DNA of 64,000 nucleotides from JBBRHQ01 sp963720735 (GTDB taxonomy: Bacteria; Actinomycetota; Thermoleophilia; Solirubrobacterales; 70-9), in NCBI GenBank assembly GCA_963720735.1, contig CAVRGL010000010.1:479319-543318 (forward strand). Reading direction: 5' to 3'. Made by a program: the position numbers and the translations under genes. Every line of letters starts with the position of its first letter. Positions within the stretch are counted from its first letter, which is position 1. The notes beneath the pieces were generated by a model. The model made no database searches. It was not told the DNA's origin and worked only from the letters and a program-made list of their open reading frames with translations. Below are positions 16,505 to 25,735 of this stretch, one piece after another.

Positions 16505-17232
16505 CTGCAGCTCACCAGCCCCAGGCCACCGTTCGCCTCGGTGATCACCCCGGTCCCCGGCGCGTAGGTCTTCAGCTCGAACTCGGCCGGCTTCGGCGTC
16601 GTCGCGTGCTCGCGGACCCTGATCACCCCGTGATAGGTCCGCCCCCGGACCGTCTTCGTCAACCCGGAGGCCACCACACGGTCCTTCTCGACCGCGACCC
16701 CCGGGACCTTCTCGGAGAAGAAGGTCACGCCGACCCTGGGGTGGGCCGGCATCAGCAGCCCGGGGCGCTCGACGTCCCGTCCCACCCGCCACTGCCCCGA
16801 GTGGCCGACCAGCTTGCCGTTCTCGTACTCGTTGACGTCCTCGCCGAAGTAGTAGACGTTGCCCGCTCTGTCCTGAGCGAAGTAGTCGATCGTCTTCTCG
16901 ATCCTCTGGCCGCTTCGCAGGTCGGTGTCCTGGTCTTTGACCACCGCCGTGCTCACGGTTTGGCCGCCCAGCTCGAAGGCCTTTGTCCGGCCCTGCAGGA
17001 CCCTGACCACTCGCAACCGCTGGTTCCCGTCGCGGCCTGCGAGCACGCAGCGGTGGAACTTGCTGATCGGCAGGTAGGGATTGGTGATCCTTGCCGATTC
17101 GTGGCCGAAGGCGCCGCCCGGCTGCGCCGAGGCGGCCGTCGTGCCGCTGCCGCCGCAGGCCGCGAGCCCGAGCGTCACCGCGGCGAGGCCGGCGGCCAAT
17201 GCGGCCGTTCGGGTTCTCGAGATGGCGTTCAT
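16501..17232 (-). CDS. Exported lipoprotein of an uncharacterised actinobacterial family
   Basis: 243 residues with signal peptide and lipobox LAAC (Cys at about residue 26), followed by GGSG. The mature part has ITNPYLPI, DYFAQDRAGNVYYFGEDVNEYENGK and a KTYAPGTGVI end. This is the layout of a widespread unnamed secreted family in which NPY(F/L)PL, WYAQDxxGNVWYFGEDTxEY and YAPGxGxV recur. Probably a beta-rich extracytoplasmic protein; no catalytic motif is seen. Convergent with the glycosyltransferase, sharing four bases. Confidence 0.78.
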   Translation of the reverse strand: MNAISRTRTAALAAGLAAVTLGLAACGGSGTTAASAQPGGAFGHESARITNPYLPISKFHRCVLAGRDGNQRLRVVRVLQGRTKAFELGGQTVSTAVVKDQDTDLRSGQRIEKTIDYFAQDRAGNVYYFGEDVNEYENGKLVGHSGQWRVGRDVERPGLLMPAHPRVGVTFFSEKVPGVAVEKDRVVASGLTKTVRGRTYHGVIRVREHATTPKPAEFELKTYAPGTGVITEANGGLGLVSCS

Positions 17233-17385
17233 CGTGTCTCCTTTGACTGGCGCGGCCGCGCCGGTCGCGGCTCGCTTGCAGGCCCGACTACAGCGCTGCG
17301 GGATGAGCGATTGATGAGGAGGGTTCGTGGCGCATCAGCCCGCGCGTCACCCCGCCGGGCCATCGGGCTGCGGGTCGCCGCCGGC

Positions 17386-17874
17386 TCAGCCCAACGTCAG
17401 CCGGCAGCCCACCGGCGCCACCACCGCGCCCTTCCTCAGGGTCTTGCGGCTGATCGCGCCGCCACTCTGGCGCAGGACCCAGCTGAACTTCGCTCGGTAC
17501 TTGCCGTTGTCGCAGCGCTTGCGAACCTCGGTCCAGCGGCTGCGCCCGAGGTGGTGCCAAGTGTGCCTCTGGCGCCGGACCGTCTTCCATCCCCGGCGGT
17601 GACGGCTCCACTCCTGGAGCCTGGTGCTGAGGGTCAGGGAGCCGCTGATGCCCGAACAGCTCGCCGAGTTGCCGGCGTCGATGTACCCAGGGAAGAACCC
17701 GGGCTCGATCGACCAGGTCCACTGGCAAGGAAACGATCGCCGCTGGCGGGCGATCCCGCCCCGGCCCGCCCGCTGAGGCGTTGCGACGTGGCCACTGGAC
17801 ACCGCCGCGATCCCGAGCCCCAACGCAAGAAGCGCCGAGGTGGCGATCACTGTCGCCGGGAGTCTGCTCTGCAT
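17386..17874 (-). CDS. Small exported protein, unrecognised
   Basis: 162 residues with a clear signal peptide (SRLPATVIATSALLALGLGIAAVSSG). The mature part is basic and Trp-rich (QWTWSIEPGFFPGYIDAGNSASC, REGWxT-like stretches), with cysteines that could form disulfides, and an end reading VVAPVGCRLTLG. ATG at 17874 was chosen because GGAGG precedes it by 8 nt; an in-frame ATG 12 codons upstream has no such signal. No known domain recognised. Style is similar to the exported protein at 32235-32699, but clear homology is not evident. Confidence 0.65.
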   Translation of the reverse strand: MQSRLPATVIATSALLALGLGIAAVSSGHVATPQRAGRGGIARQRRSFPCQWTWSIEPGFFPGYIDAGNSASCSGISGSLTLSTRLQEWSRHRRGWKTVRRQRHTWHHLGRSRWTEVRKRCDNGKYRAKFSWVLRQSGGAISRKTLRKGAVVAPVGCRLTLG

Positions 17875-17994
17875 GGGTTTCGCCTCCAGTCCCTGCTTGG
17901 ATCCCCACAACGAAGCCTAGGCTCAACCGCACACGTTGTCCATCGTGAATATTCGTGCTTGCGAATCGGGCGACGGCGACCCCGCGGATGCGTT

Positions 17995-18000
17995 TAGGCT
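17995..18000 (+). promoter_or_regulatory. Putative -10 (TAGGCT) of a leaderless transcript
   Basis: TAGGCT ends 6 nt before the GTG at 18007. The same hexamer occurs at the same kind of position before the genes at 28883 and 44935. A short dyad, ATTCG-N6-CGAAT (17950-17965 region), lies about 30 bp upstream in the divergent intergenic space and could be an operator. Confidence 0.42.
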
Positions 18001-18006
18001 CCACCC

Positions 18007-18834
18007 GTGGCCACCCTCTCCGGCAAGACGATGATCGTCTCCGGCGGCAGCCGCGGCATCGGACTGGCGATCGCGATCCGCGCGGCGCGCGAGGGAGCGA
18101 ACGTCGCCCTGCTCGCCAAGACCGCCGAGCCCCATCCGAAGCTCCCGGGCACGATCTACACCGCGGCGGAGGAGATCGCCGAGGCCGGCGGCGAGGCGCT
18201 GCCGATCGTCGGCGACGTCCGCGACGACGAGTCGGTCGCCTCCGCGGTCGCCGAGACGGTCGCGAAGTTCGGCGGGATCGACATCTGCCTCAACAACGCC
18301 AGCGCGATCGACCTCCGCCCCACCTCGATGATCGACATGAAGCGCTACGACCTGATGCAGGACATCAACTGCCGCGGGACGTTCCTGCTGTCGAAGAACT
18401 GCATCCCCCATCTTCGCGAGGCGGCCAACCCGCACATCCTCACCCTCTCCCCACCGATCAACCTCGACCCGAGGTGGGCCGGCGGCCACCTCGCCTACAC
18501 GATCGCCAAGTACGGGATGAGTCTCTGCACCCTCGGCCTCGCGGAGGAGCTGCGGGAGGACGGGATCGCCGCGAACTCGCTCTGGCCGCGGACGATCATC
18601 GCCACCGCCGCCGTCCAGAATCTGCTCGGCGGCGACGAGGCGATGGCCCGCTCCCGGCGGCCGGAGATCCTGGCCGACGCCGCGGCGGCGATCTTCGCCC
18701 GGCCCAGCCGCGAGGCGACGGGGAACTTCTACATCGATGACGAGGTGCTCGCCGAGGAGGGCGTCACCGATCTCTCCGAGTACGGCTACGGGGCCGAGGA
18801 AGCCGACCTGCAGCCGGACATCTTCCTCGACTAG
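18007..18834 (+). CDS. Short-chain dehydrogenase/reductase (HSDL2-like)
   Basis: NAD(P)-dependent SDR of 275 residues. The cofactor motif is SGGSRGIG near the N-terminus; catalytic Tyr and Lys are in AYTIAKYGMS; the NAG-type motif is replaced by NNASAI. AKTAEPHPKLPGTIYTAAEEI is characteristic of hydroxysteroid-dehydrogenase-like protein 2 and related bacterial SDRs, often linked to acyl or isoprenoid metabolism. GTG start, probably leaderless. The gene is followed by a GC-rich hairpin. Confidence 0.88.
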   Translation: MATLSGKTMIVSGGSRGIGLAIAIRAAREGANVALLAKTAEPHPKLPGTIYTAAEEIAEAGGEALPIVGDVRDDESVASAVAETVAKFGGIDICLNNASAIDLRPTSMIDMKRYDLMQDINCRGTFLLSKNCIPHLREAANPHILTLSPPINLDPRWAGGHLAYTIAKYGMSLCTLGLAEELREDGIAANSLWPRTIIATAAVQNLLGGDEAMARSRRPEILADAAAAIFARPSREATGNFYIDDEVLAEEGVTDLSEYGYGAEEADLQPDIFLD

Positions 18835-18851
18835 CGCCGCGTCAGGCGGCG
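18835..18851 (+). terminator. GC hairpin after the SDR gene
   Basis: CGCCGC (18835-18840), 5-nt loop, GCGGCG (18846-18851), beginning at the SDR stop codon and followed by TCGGTTTCTCGG with a short T-rich stretch. Could be a weak intrinsic terminator; the stem is only 6 bp. Confidence 0.3.
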
Positions 18852-18916
18852 TCGGTTTCTCGGTCGGCTGCGTCGGGTAGGAGGAACTGCCAACTGCGAC
18901 GACTTCAGGAGCGACC

Positions 18917-19273
18917 ATGACCGGCTCTTCCACCCAGGGAATCAAGACCGTGCTGCATCCCGTCTCCGACCTGACGGCGGCGAAAGCGGTGTACACCGCC
19001 CTGCTCGGGGTAGCGCCGCAGGACGACTCGTCCTACTACGTCGGCTTCGAGGCCGAGGGCCAGCAGATCGGGCTGGTGCCGGACGGCGGACCGCAGGGCA
19101 TGACCTCACCGGTCGCGTACTGGCACGTGCCGGACCTCGAGGCGAAGCTGGCCGAGGTGACCGCCGCGGGTGCCACGGTGAAGGAACCCGCGCACGAGGT
19201 CGGTGGGGGTCGCCGAGTGGCCACCGTGACCGACCCCGACGGCAACGTCCTCGGTCTGCTGCAGGACGCCTGA
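18917..19273 (+). CDS. VOC-family (glyoxalase/bleomycin-resistance-like) protein
   Basis: 118 residues, a complete two-module vicinal-oxygen-chelate fold. Module one starts TVLHPVSDLTAAKAVYTALLG; module two contains VAYWHVPDLEAKLAEV and ends TVTDPDGNVLGLLQ. The usual terminal metal-ligand Glu is replaced by Gly/Leu-like residues, so this may be a binding protein rather than a metal enzyme. ATG is preceded by AGGAG at 18907-18911. Convergent with the fgd gene, whose 3' end is 7 bp away. Function unknown. Confidence 0.83.
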   Translation: MTGSSTQGIKTVLHPVSDLTAAKAVYTALLGVAPQDDSSYYVGFEAEGQQIGLVPDGGPQGMTSPVAYWHVPDLEAKLAEVTAAGATVKEPAHEVGGGRRVATVTDPDGNVLGLLQDA

Positions 19274-19280
19274 CGCGGCA

Positions 19281-20294
19281 CTAGGTCGCCGGGCGCGCGG
19301 CACGCTCGCGAAGCGCCGGCATCACGTCGTCTGAGAACTGTTCCAGGAACCGCCGCTGATTCTCACCGGGGGCGTGCAGCAGCAGGTCCTCGAAGCCGAG
19401 GTCGAGGTATGTCCCGATTCGCTCGATCACCTCGGCCGGGTCGTCGGAGACGATGAACCGGGTATGCGCCTGCTGCGCGTTGGCATCGGCGACCCTCTCC
19501 ATCTCGATCGGGTCCTCGATCCCCTCCTTCTGCTCGGGCGTCAGCGCCAGAGCCGCCCACCACTCGCAGGCCTCGCGGGCGTAATCGAGGTCGCGGTCGT
19601 AGGAGACCTTGATCTCGATCATCCGGCGGATCGCGGCCGGGTCGCGGCCGGCGGCCCGCGCCCCCTCCTCGACCTTTCCGAGCAGGGTCGTGTAGAGCTC
19701 CGGGTCCTTGCCACTGGTGCAGATGAAGCCGTCCCCGACTCGCCCCGCGAGCTTCGCCGCGAGCGGCCCGGAGGCGGCGACGAAGATCGGCACCGGCTCG
19801 TCGGGGCGGTCGTAGACCGTCGCTCCGGCGGTGCGGTAGTAGTCGCCGCTGAAGTCGACCCGCTCCTCCGAGAAAAGCCGACGGATCAGGGCGATCGCCT
19901 CGGCCAGCCGCAGCCGGCGCTCCTTGCGAGGCGGGAAGTCCTCGCCGGTCGCCGGGGTCTCGTTCATCGCCTCCCCCGAGCCGACCCCGAGGAAGACCCG
20001 GCCGGGATAGAGCGCTCCAAGGGTGCCGAACGCCTGGGCGATGATCGAGGGGTGGTAGCGCAGGGTCGGGGTCAGCACGCTGGTCCCCAGCACGGCGCTG
20101 CCGGTGGCCTCTCCCGCCGCGCCCAGCCAGGCAAGCGCCGAGGGGGAGTGCCCGCCGTGGTGGCGCCACGGCTGGAAGTGATCCGAGGTCGCGATCAGCT
20201 CCATCCCCCGGCGCTCCGCCTCGACCGCGAGATCGAGCAACTCGCGCGGAGCGAACTGCTCGGCCGATGCCTTGTAGCCGATCCTGACGCTCAA
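19281..20294 (-). CDS. fgd: F420-dependent glucose-6-phosphate dehydrogenase
   Basis: Oxidises glucose-6-phosphate to 6-phosphogluconolactone and reduces coenzyme F420, supplying F420H2 in the cytosol. The 337-residue sequence follows mycobacterial Fgd closely along its length: RIGYKASAEQFAPREL, SDHFQPWRHHGGHSP, LGTSVLTPTLRY, FLGVGSGEAMNE, GFICTSGKDPELY and LLHAPGENQRRFLE. Residues matching the active site are His39, Trp43 and Glu108 (Mtb numbers 40, 44, 109), with Lys196 in the phosphate-binding ICTSGK. TTG start at 20294; TAGGGT lies 9 nt upstream, overlapping the stop of the CoA-transferase gene 12 bp away. Implies that the host makes F420. Confidence 0.87.
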   Translation of the reverse strand: MSVRIGYKASAEQFAPRELLDLAVEAERRGMELIATSDHFQPWRHHGGHSPSALAWLGAAGEATGSAVLGTSVLTPTLRYHPSIIAQAFGTLGALYPGRVFLGVGSGEAMNETPATGEDFPPRKERRLRLAEAIALIRRLFSEERVDFSGDYYRTAGATVYDRPDEPVPIFVAASGPLAAKLAGRVGDGFICTSGKDPELYTTLLGKVEEGARAAGRDPAAIRRMIEIKVSYDRDLDYAREACEWWAALALTPEQKEGIEDPIEMERVADANAQQAHTRFIVSDDPAEVIERIGTYLDLGFEDLLLHAPGENQRRFLEQFSDDVMPALRERAARPAT

Positions 20295-20306
20295 GGTGCG
20301 CTCACC

Positions 20307-21437
20307 CTATTCCGGGGAGGCGCCGGGCAGCCGCGGCGGCGCGGAGCGGTAGGTGGGCGGGGTCGCGGAGAGGCGGATCGGGTTGCGGGTCAGCTCCACG
20401 CTGGTCCCGTCGTCACGGGGAACGGCGACGGTCGGCTCGAGGCCGAGGTCCCTCGCCAGGCCGAAGGCCCCGGCGAGGTCGTTGACGACACCGGCGGGCA
20501 CCCGCACCGCGGTCAGAGCCTCGGCCCAGGCTCTCGCGGGACGGGCGGCCAGCCGGGGCTCGAGCGCCTCCCGCAGGGCCAGCCGGTTCCTGACCCTTTC
20601 GTCGTTGCCGGAGAAGCGGGGGTCTTGCGCCAGCTCCGGCGCCTCCAGTACCTCGCAGAGGGCGGAGAACTGCCGGTCGGTGCCGACCGCGACGACCAGC
20701 TCACCCTCGGCGCTTCGGAGCAGCTCGTAGGGGGCGATGCTCGGGTGAGCGTTGCCGAGGCGGCCCGGGACCTCGCCGGCGATCGTGAAGCCGGAGGCCT
20801 GGTTGACCAGTCCGGCGAGCAGCGAGGAGAGCAGGTCGACCTCGACCCGCTGGCCCTCTCCTGTGGCCTCACGGTGGCGAAGGGCGGCGAGGATGCCGAC
20901 CGCGGCGAACAGCCCGGCAACGACGTCGACCAGGGCGACACCGACCTTCTGCGGCTCCCCCTCGGGGCTGCCGGTGATGCTCATCAGCCCGCCGAGCGCC
21001 TGCACGAGAAGGTCATAGCCGGGCAGCTCGGCGCCGCCGGAGCTGCCAAAGCCGGTGATCGAGCAGTAGACCAGGGAAGGGTCCGCCTCGCTCAGCTCCT
21101 CGTAGGAGAGGCCGAAGCCCTCCATAACCCCAGGGCGGAAGTTCTCGACCACGACGTCGGAGTCGGCGGCGAGATGTCGGGCCACGTCGCGATCATGCGA
21201 CCGGCTGAGGTCGAGCAGGATGCTGCTCTTGTTCCGGTTGACCGACTGGAAGTAGGTGGCATCGCCGGCGCTGTCGAAGGGCGGGCCCCAGGCGCGGGTG
21301 TCGTCGCCGCCCTCGGGGCGCTCGACCTTGGTCACATCGGCGCCGAGATCGCCGAGGACCATCGTCGCGAACGGCCCGGCCAGGACCCTGGAGAAGTCGA
21401 GGATTCGGACGCCGCCGAGCGCGGCCTGGCTCTCCAT
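20307..21437 (-). CDS. CaiB/BaiF family (class III) CoA transferase
   Basis: 376 residues. Transfers CoA between carboxylic acids. N-terminal RILDFSRVLAGPFATMVLGDLGADVTKVE is the family start; VNRNKSSILLDL and VVVENFRPGVMEG follow; catalytic Asp171 is in VGVALVDVVAG. The C-terminal region contains NAHPSIAPYELLRSAEG. Members include alpha-methylacyl-CoA racemase (the catalytic residues differ) and formyl/succinyl-CoA transferases; the specific acid is unknown. Lies between the P-type ATPase and fgd genes on the same strand with gaps of 22 and 12 bp. Confidence 0.9.
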   Translation of the reverse strand: MESQAALGGVRILDFSRVLAGPFATMVLGDLGADVTKVERPEGGDDTRAWGPPFDSAGDATYFQSVNRNKSSILLDLSRSHDRDVARHLAADSDVVVENFRPGVMEGFGLSYEELSEADPSLVYCSITGFGSSGGAELPGYDLLVQALGGLMSITGSPEGEPQKVGVALVDVVAGLFAAVGILAALRHREATGEGQRVEVDLLSSLLAGLVNQASGFTIAGEVPGRLGNAHPSIAPYELLRSAEGELVVAVGTDRQFSALCEVLEAPELAQDPRFSGNDERVRNRLALREALEPRLAARPARAWAEALTAVRVPAGVVNDLAGAFGLARDLGLEPTVAVPRDDGTSVELTRNPIRLSATPPTYRSAPPRLPGASPE

Positions 21438-21459
21438 CGGCGGGATGATCGCAGGGAGG

Positions 21460-24228
21460 CTAGGCGGCGGACGGGAGCGCCTCGCCGACCTCGCGGCGGC
21501 GGGCGAGGTAGCGGCGCAGCTCGTCGGCTCCCCAGACGATGAACGGGAACGGGAGCAGGATGACCAACTCCGCCGGGCCCAGCGCTGCCATCCCCAGGAG
21601 GTCCTGGAAGAAGGGGACGTAGATCAGCAAGGCGGCCAGGACGAGCTCGAAGAGAATCCCCCAGAGCAGCAGGCGGTTGCTGAAGACGCCGACCTGAAAG
21701 AGCGAGGCGCGTTCGGTGCGCGAGGCGAATGCCGTGCCGATCTGGGCGACGACCATCGAGAGGAAGGTCATCGTGGTCGCCTGCAGGTAGGCATGGTGAA
21801 GCGGAGACCCCTCCCCCACCGGATCGCCGGGGCTCCAGCCTGCGCGAAGGAGGACGTAGAAGAAGGCGCCCATCTGCAAAATCGCCGCGATCAGCCCGAG
21901 GAACAGCCAGGCCCGAATCAGCGTCTCGCGGGTGATGATCCCCTGCCCGCGGCTCCGCGGCGGGCGGCTCATGATCCCTGGCTCGGCGGGCTCCCGGCCC
22001 AACGCCAGCGCGGGCAGCGTCTCGGTGCCGACGTCGAACGCGAGCAGCTGCAGCACCGTCAGGGGCAGGGGGATCGCCCCTCCGCCGAGCGCGTAGACGA
22101 CGAACGGCGCCACCTCAGGAGTCGCGTGGGCGAAGATGTAGACGATGAACTTGCGGATGTTGTCGTAGACGCGACGGCCGCCGGCGATCGCCTTAATGAT
22201 CGTCGCGAAGTTGTCGTCGGTGAGTACCATCGTCGCCGCCTCCCGCGCCACGTCGGTGCCCGAGCGGCCCATCGCGACCCCGATGTCGGCCCGCCGCAGG
22301 GCGGGGGCATCGTTGACCCCGTCCCCGGTCATCGAGACCACGTGCCCCTCGGCCCGCAAGGCGTCGGCGATCCGCAGCTTCGCCTCGGGGGTCGTGCGGG
22401 CGAAGATCAGCTCGCCCCCCTGCTGCAGCAGCGCATCCAGCTCGGAATCGCTCATCCGGTCCAACTCGGCCTCGGTGACGACGGCGGCATGATCGCGGCC
22501 GATGCCGATCTGGTGGGCGATCGCGGCCGCGGTGAGGCCGTGATCGCCGGTGATGATGAGGATGCGGATCCCGGCGCGGTGGCACGCGGCAACCGCATCG
22601 GCGACTTCGGGGCGCGGTGGATCGACCATCGCCGCCAAGCCGAGCAGGACGAGGTCGCGCTCGGCATCTTCGCGCCGCGATGGGGCCTCCTCCCCCTCCA
22701 GCTCCCGCCGCGCCACGGCCAGCACCCGGAGGCCTTGGCGGGCATATTCCTCCACCACCCTGGCGACCCGCCTCCGTCCCTCGACGTCTAGCGCGACCGA
22801 GCGTCCGTCGGGCCGAGCGACCGAGGTGCAGTGCGGCAGCAGCGCCTCCGGCGCGCCCTTGGCGTTGACCCGAAGGCCGTCGTCGGCCCGATCGACCGTC
22901 GCCATCAGCTTCAGGGTCGGGTCGAAGTGGAACTCCCGCACCCGGCGCCCTGTTGCGGCCGCGGACGCCTCGGGGGCGAGCTCGCGGGCCGCGAGCAGCA
23001 TCGCCACCTCGGTCGGGTCCCCGTCGGGGCGCCCGTCCTCGCCGATCCTGGCATTGCCGCAGGCGCTCATCGCCGCGGCCAGCTCGATCATCGCCCGCGG
23101 GGGCGGAGGCTGTCCCCCGCCGGGCGAGCCGACGCCGAACCGGCGCTCGCTGCCACCCCCCCACAGCCGCGAGACTGTCATCCGGTTCTCGGTTAGGGTG
23201 CCCGTCTTGTCGGTGCAGATCACGTCGGTGGACCCCAGGGTCTCCACCGCGCTAAGGCGCTTGACGACTGCTCCGCTGTTGACCAGCTCGCGCACCCCCA
23301 CGGCGAGGGCCAGGGTGATCACCGGCAGCAGCCCTTCCGGGACGTTGCCGACGATCAACCCGATCGCCAGGACGAAGGCGTCGTGCAGCGGCAGCCCGCC
23401 GATCGTCGCGATGGGGATGAAGGCGATCCCGCAAAGGACGGCGATCGCGGCGATGATCCAGGCGACCCGGCGTACCTGAGCCTCCAGGGGGCTCTGCTCG
23501 CTCTCGACCCGCTCCGAGAGGGCGGCGATCCGCCCGAGCTCGGTCCTCATCCCGGTGGCGAAGACGACCCCACGGGCCTCTCCGCCGGTGCAGCTCGTGC
23601 CGCTGAACACCAGGTCCCGCGCCTGGATCAGAGGCCGGTCCTTGTCGGCGAACTCCGCCGAGCGGATCACCGGCGAAGACTCGCCGGTGAGGGCCGAGGC
23701 ATCGACCTCGATCGCCCCCTCGATCAGTCGGGCGTCGGCGGAGATCCTCGCTCCCTCGGCGATCAGCAGGATGTCCCCCGGGACGATGCTGCCGGCGTCG
23801 ATCTCGATCGGCCGCCCGTCCCGGAGCACCCTGGCACGGGGCGGCAGGAAGCGGCGGAGCGCCTCCACGGCGCGCTCGGCCTGAAGCTCCTGGACGAAGG
23901 CGAAGCCGGCGTTGAGCACGATCACGATCACCACGGCGATCGCCACCGGCACGATTCCCGCGGCCGCCGCAAGCCCTGCTGCGGCCCACAGCAGCAGCGC
24001 CAGCGGATGGGTGAGCTGGCGCGCAAGCTCCCCCGGCCAGCGGAGCCCCTTGCGGCTCTGAAGCTCGTTGGGCCCGTATCTGAGCAGGCGACGATCCGCG
24101 TCGGTACTGGCCAGGCCCTTTCGCGAGGCGCGAAGGTCCCGCAGCAGCAGGTCTACGTGTTCGTTCGGATCTACCGAGGGCGACCCGGCATCTGGCGCTC
24201 CCGGTGGCCCGCGTCGGTCCTCGCTCAT
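21460..24228 (-). CDS. P-type cation-transporting ATPase, P2-type
   Basis: 922 residues with the full P2 layout: N-terminal cytosolic region, M1-M2, actuator domain with TGES (181-184), M3-M4 with PEGL (297-300), phosphorylation site Asp340 in DKTGTLT, the nucleotide domain, TGDGVNDAPALRRADIG hinge and six C-terminal membrane segments. The M4 sequence GNVPEGLLPVITLAL and M5-M6 region IPLPLTVLQLLAFDVGTETLPALALG look more like Na/K-type (P2C) pumps than SERCA or heavy-metal pumps, suggesting monovalent-cation transport; this is inference. Follows the GT4 and stress-protein genes on the same strand. Confidence 0.92.
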   Translation of the reverse strand: MSEDRRGPPGAPDAGSPSVDPNEHVDLLLRDLRASRKGLASTDADRRLLRYGPNELQSRKGLRWPGELARQLTHPLALLLWAAAGLAAAAGIVPVAIAVVIVIVLNAGFAFVQELQAERAVEALRRFLPPRARVLRDGRPIEIDAGSIVPGDILLIAEGARISADARLIEGAIEVDASALTGESSPVIRSAEFADKDRPLIQARDLVFSGTSCTGGEARGVVFATGMRTELGRIAALSERVESEQSPLEAQVRRVAWIIAAIAVLCGIAFIPIATIGGLPLHDAFVLAIGLIVGNVPEGLLPVITLALAVGVRELVNSGAVVKRLSAVETLGSTDVICTDKTGTLTENRMTVSRLWGGGSERRFGVGSPGGGQPPPPRAMIELAAAMSACGNARIGEDGRPDGDPTEVAMLLAARELAPEASAAATGRRVREFHFDPTLKLMATVDRADDGLRVNAKGAPEALLPHCTSVARPDGRSVALDVEGRRRVARVVEEYARQGLRVLAVARRELEGEEAPSRREDAERDLVLLGLAAMVDPPRPEVADAVAACHRAGIRILIITGDHGLTAAAIAHQIGIGRDHAAVVTEAELDRMSDSELDALLQQGGELIFARTTPEAKLRIADALRAEGHVVSMTGDGVNDAPALRRADIGVAMGRSGTDVAREAATMVLTDDNFATIIKAIAGGRRVYDNIRKFIVYIFAHATPEVAPFVVYALGGGAIPLPLTVLQLLAFDVGTETLPALALGREPAEPGIMSRPPRSRGQGIITRETLIRAWLFLGLIAAILQMGAFFYVLLRAGWSPGDPVGEGSPLHHAYLQATTMTFLSMVVAQIGTAFASRTERASLFQVGVFSNRLLLWGILFELVLAALLIYVPFFQDLLGMAALGPAELVILLPFPFIVWGADELRRYLARRREVGEALPSAA

Positions 24229-24273
24229 CGTGCCCGCGGCTGGTATGCCTTTCCGTCCACCGGTGATCCCGGC

Positions 24274-25713
24274 TCAGTCGAGGCAGAACTCCTCGATCAG
24301 CTCGAGGTAATTGGCGAGGTGGTCGATCGTCAACCGGCTTCCCATCGCCTGAGCCCGGGCGCCGATCCCCAGCTCCTCGCGGCGCTGAGGGTCTGCAAGG
24401 AGCTGTCGAAGGATCGCCGCGAACCCGGCATCGTCGCCCGGCTCGACCAGCACGCCCGAGACGCCGTCGACGATCTGTTCCTCGATGCCGCCGATCTGCC
24501 GCGCCAGGATCGCTTTCCCTTTGAGCATCGCTTCCGCGACCGAGAGGCCGAACGCCTCGCGCTCGGCGTTGTCGACGATCACGTCGGCGCGCCGTTGCAG
24601 CGCGTTGACCATGGTCGCATTCTCATCGAGGTCGTCGAGCGGGAGCTGGAGCAGGTGGATCCGTGCCCGGATGGAGGCGTCGAGCTCCATGCGGAAGCTT
24701 CGCAGCTCCTCCAGAAGGTCGCTCTCCTCCGTTCGGTCGGCCGACGCCTTGACGGTCGGCCCGGCGATCGCCAGGTGGGCGGCGGCGTCGGCCAGCTCGC
24801 TCGCGAACAGCTCGAGCAGGCGACCCTGGCCCTTCAGCCGCTCCCAGCCGGAGACCTGCAGAACGAGCTGCGCCTCCACCGGGAGAGGGTCCTCCTGGTC
24901 GATCTCGGCTGTCGCCCCGAGACGGTAGGGGGAGCCGTCCGGGCGGGTGAACACCGGAGCGGTCCCCAGCCCGGAGTCGGTGAGGCCGATCTGGTCGAGC
25001 ATCGCCAGGACCACCTCGGGGTTGATCGTCTGGTTCTTCGGCGAGAACGGGTCGACCGTCGGGGTCAGCACACCGACCCGGTCGGAGGGGATCATCTCCC
25101 AGGCGTATTCGCGCCGCGAGAAGACGGAAGCGTCAGCCTCGGCGACCATCGGCCAGAGGAAGTCCCACGCCTGCCTGGCCCAGGCGTTTGGCTCGTCCAG
25201 GCCGAGGTGGGATCGCCAGATCACCTTCGCCCCCGCCTCCTTCATCGGGGCAACGAGACCCGGAAGGTCGTGCAGGAAGACCACGTCGTCCGGCCGCACT
25301 CGCCCGGCGAGCAGGTCGGCGTGCTCAGCGGCGACCGTCTCGATCACCTGCCTTTCCGCTCCCCCCAGCGGACCGCCGTCTCCCTCTGAGCCGTAGAGCC
25401 GGTGGTAGATGCGCCTGCTTACCGTCCTGAAGCCGTGATCGGCGGAAGCCCCCAGCCAATGGGCGTCGAGCCCGCTGTCGCGCGTGTAGCCGAGCAGCGA
25501 GCGCAGCATTTCTGCGACGCCGCTGCCGTCGCCATCCGGGCTCGAGTAGCTGATGTGCCAGATCGCGCGCCCGGCCAAGCCACCCTCGGCTCTCTCCAGG
25601 GCTCGTTCGGCCCGCCTGTAGGCAACCGGCTGGATCGCGACGAAGTGCTCCCGCGAGCGGCGGGGGACGTTCATCTCGCGGATCGAGGTGGTGCTCGCGG
25701 TTGCTTCGGTCAT
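24274..25713 (-). CDS. GT4-family glycosyltransferase, trehalose-synthase (TreT)-like
   Basis: 479 residues, GT-B fold. N-terminal part has WHISYSSPDGDGSGVAEMLRSLLGYTRDSGLDAHWL, typical of nucleotide-sugar:glucose trehalose synthases and phosphorylases. The C-terminal donor domain has LQVSGWERLKGQGRLLE, VDNAEREAFGLSVAEAMLKGKAILA and the GGIEEQIVDGVSGVLVEPGD signature with the EXGXXXXEX-type acidic pair. ATG at 25713 avoids overlap with the upstream gene; an in-frame ATG at 25776 is the alternative. Neighbouring stress protein and ion pump support an osmotic or desiccation role, but trehalose formation is not proven. Confidence 0.8.
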   Translation of the reverse strand: MTEATASTTSIREMNVPRRSREHFVAIQPVAYRRAERALERAEGGLAGRAIWHISYSSPDGDGSGVAEMLRSLLGYTRDSGLDAHWLGASADHGFRTVSRRIYHRLYGSEGDGGPLGGAERQVIETVAAEHADLLAGRVRPDDVVFLHDLPGLVAPMKEAGAKVIWRSHLGLDEPNAWARQAWDFLWPMVAEADASVFSRREYAWEMIPSDRVGVLTPTVDPFSPKNQTINPEVVLAMLDQIGLTDSGLGTAPVFTRPDGSPYRLGATAEIDQEDPLPVEAQLVLQVSGWERLKGQGRLLELFASELADAAAHLAIAGPTVKASADRTEESDLLEELRSFRMELDASIRARIHLLQLPLDDLDENATMVNALQRRADVIVDNAEREAFGLSVAEAMLKGKAILARQIGGIEEQIVDGVSGVLVEPGDDAGFAAILRQLLADPQRREELGIGARAQAMGSRLTIDHLANYLELIEEFCLD

Positions 25714-25735
25714 CTCGCCCACCGCGGCCAGTCCA

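Noticed and set aside
19374..21542. 722-codon plus-strand open frame opposite fgd and the CoA transferase
   Set aside because: No recognisable motif; the minus-strand genes match known families along their full length.
23383..25389. 668-codon plus-strand open frame opposite the P-type ATPase and GT4 genes
   Set aside because: Antisense shadow of two well-supported genes.
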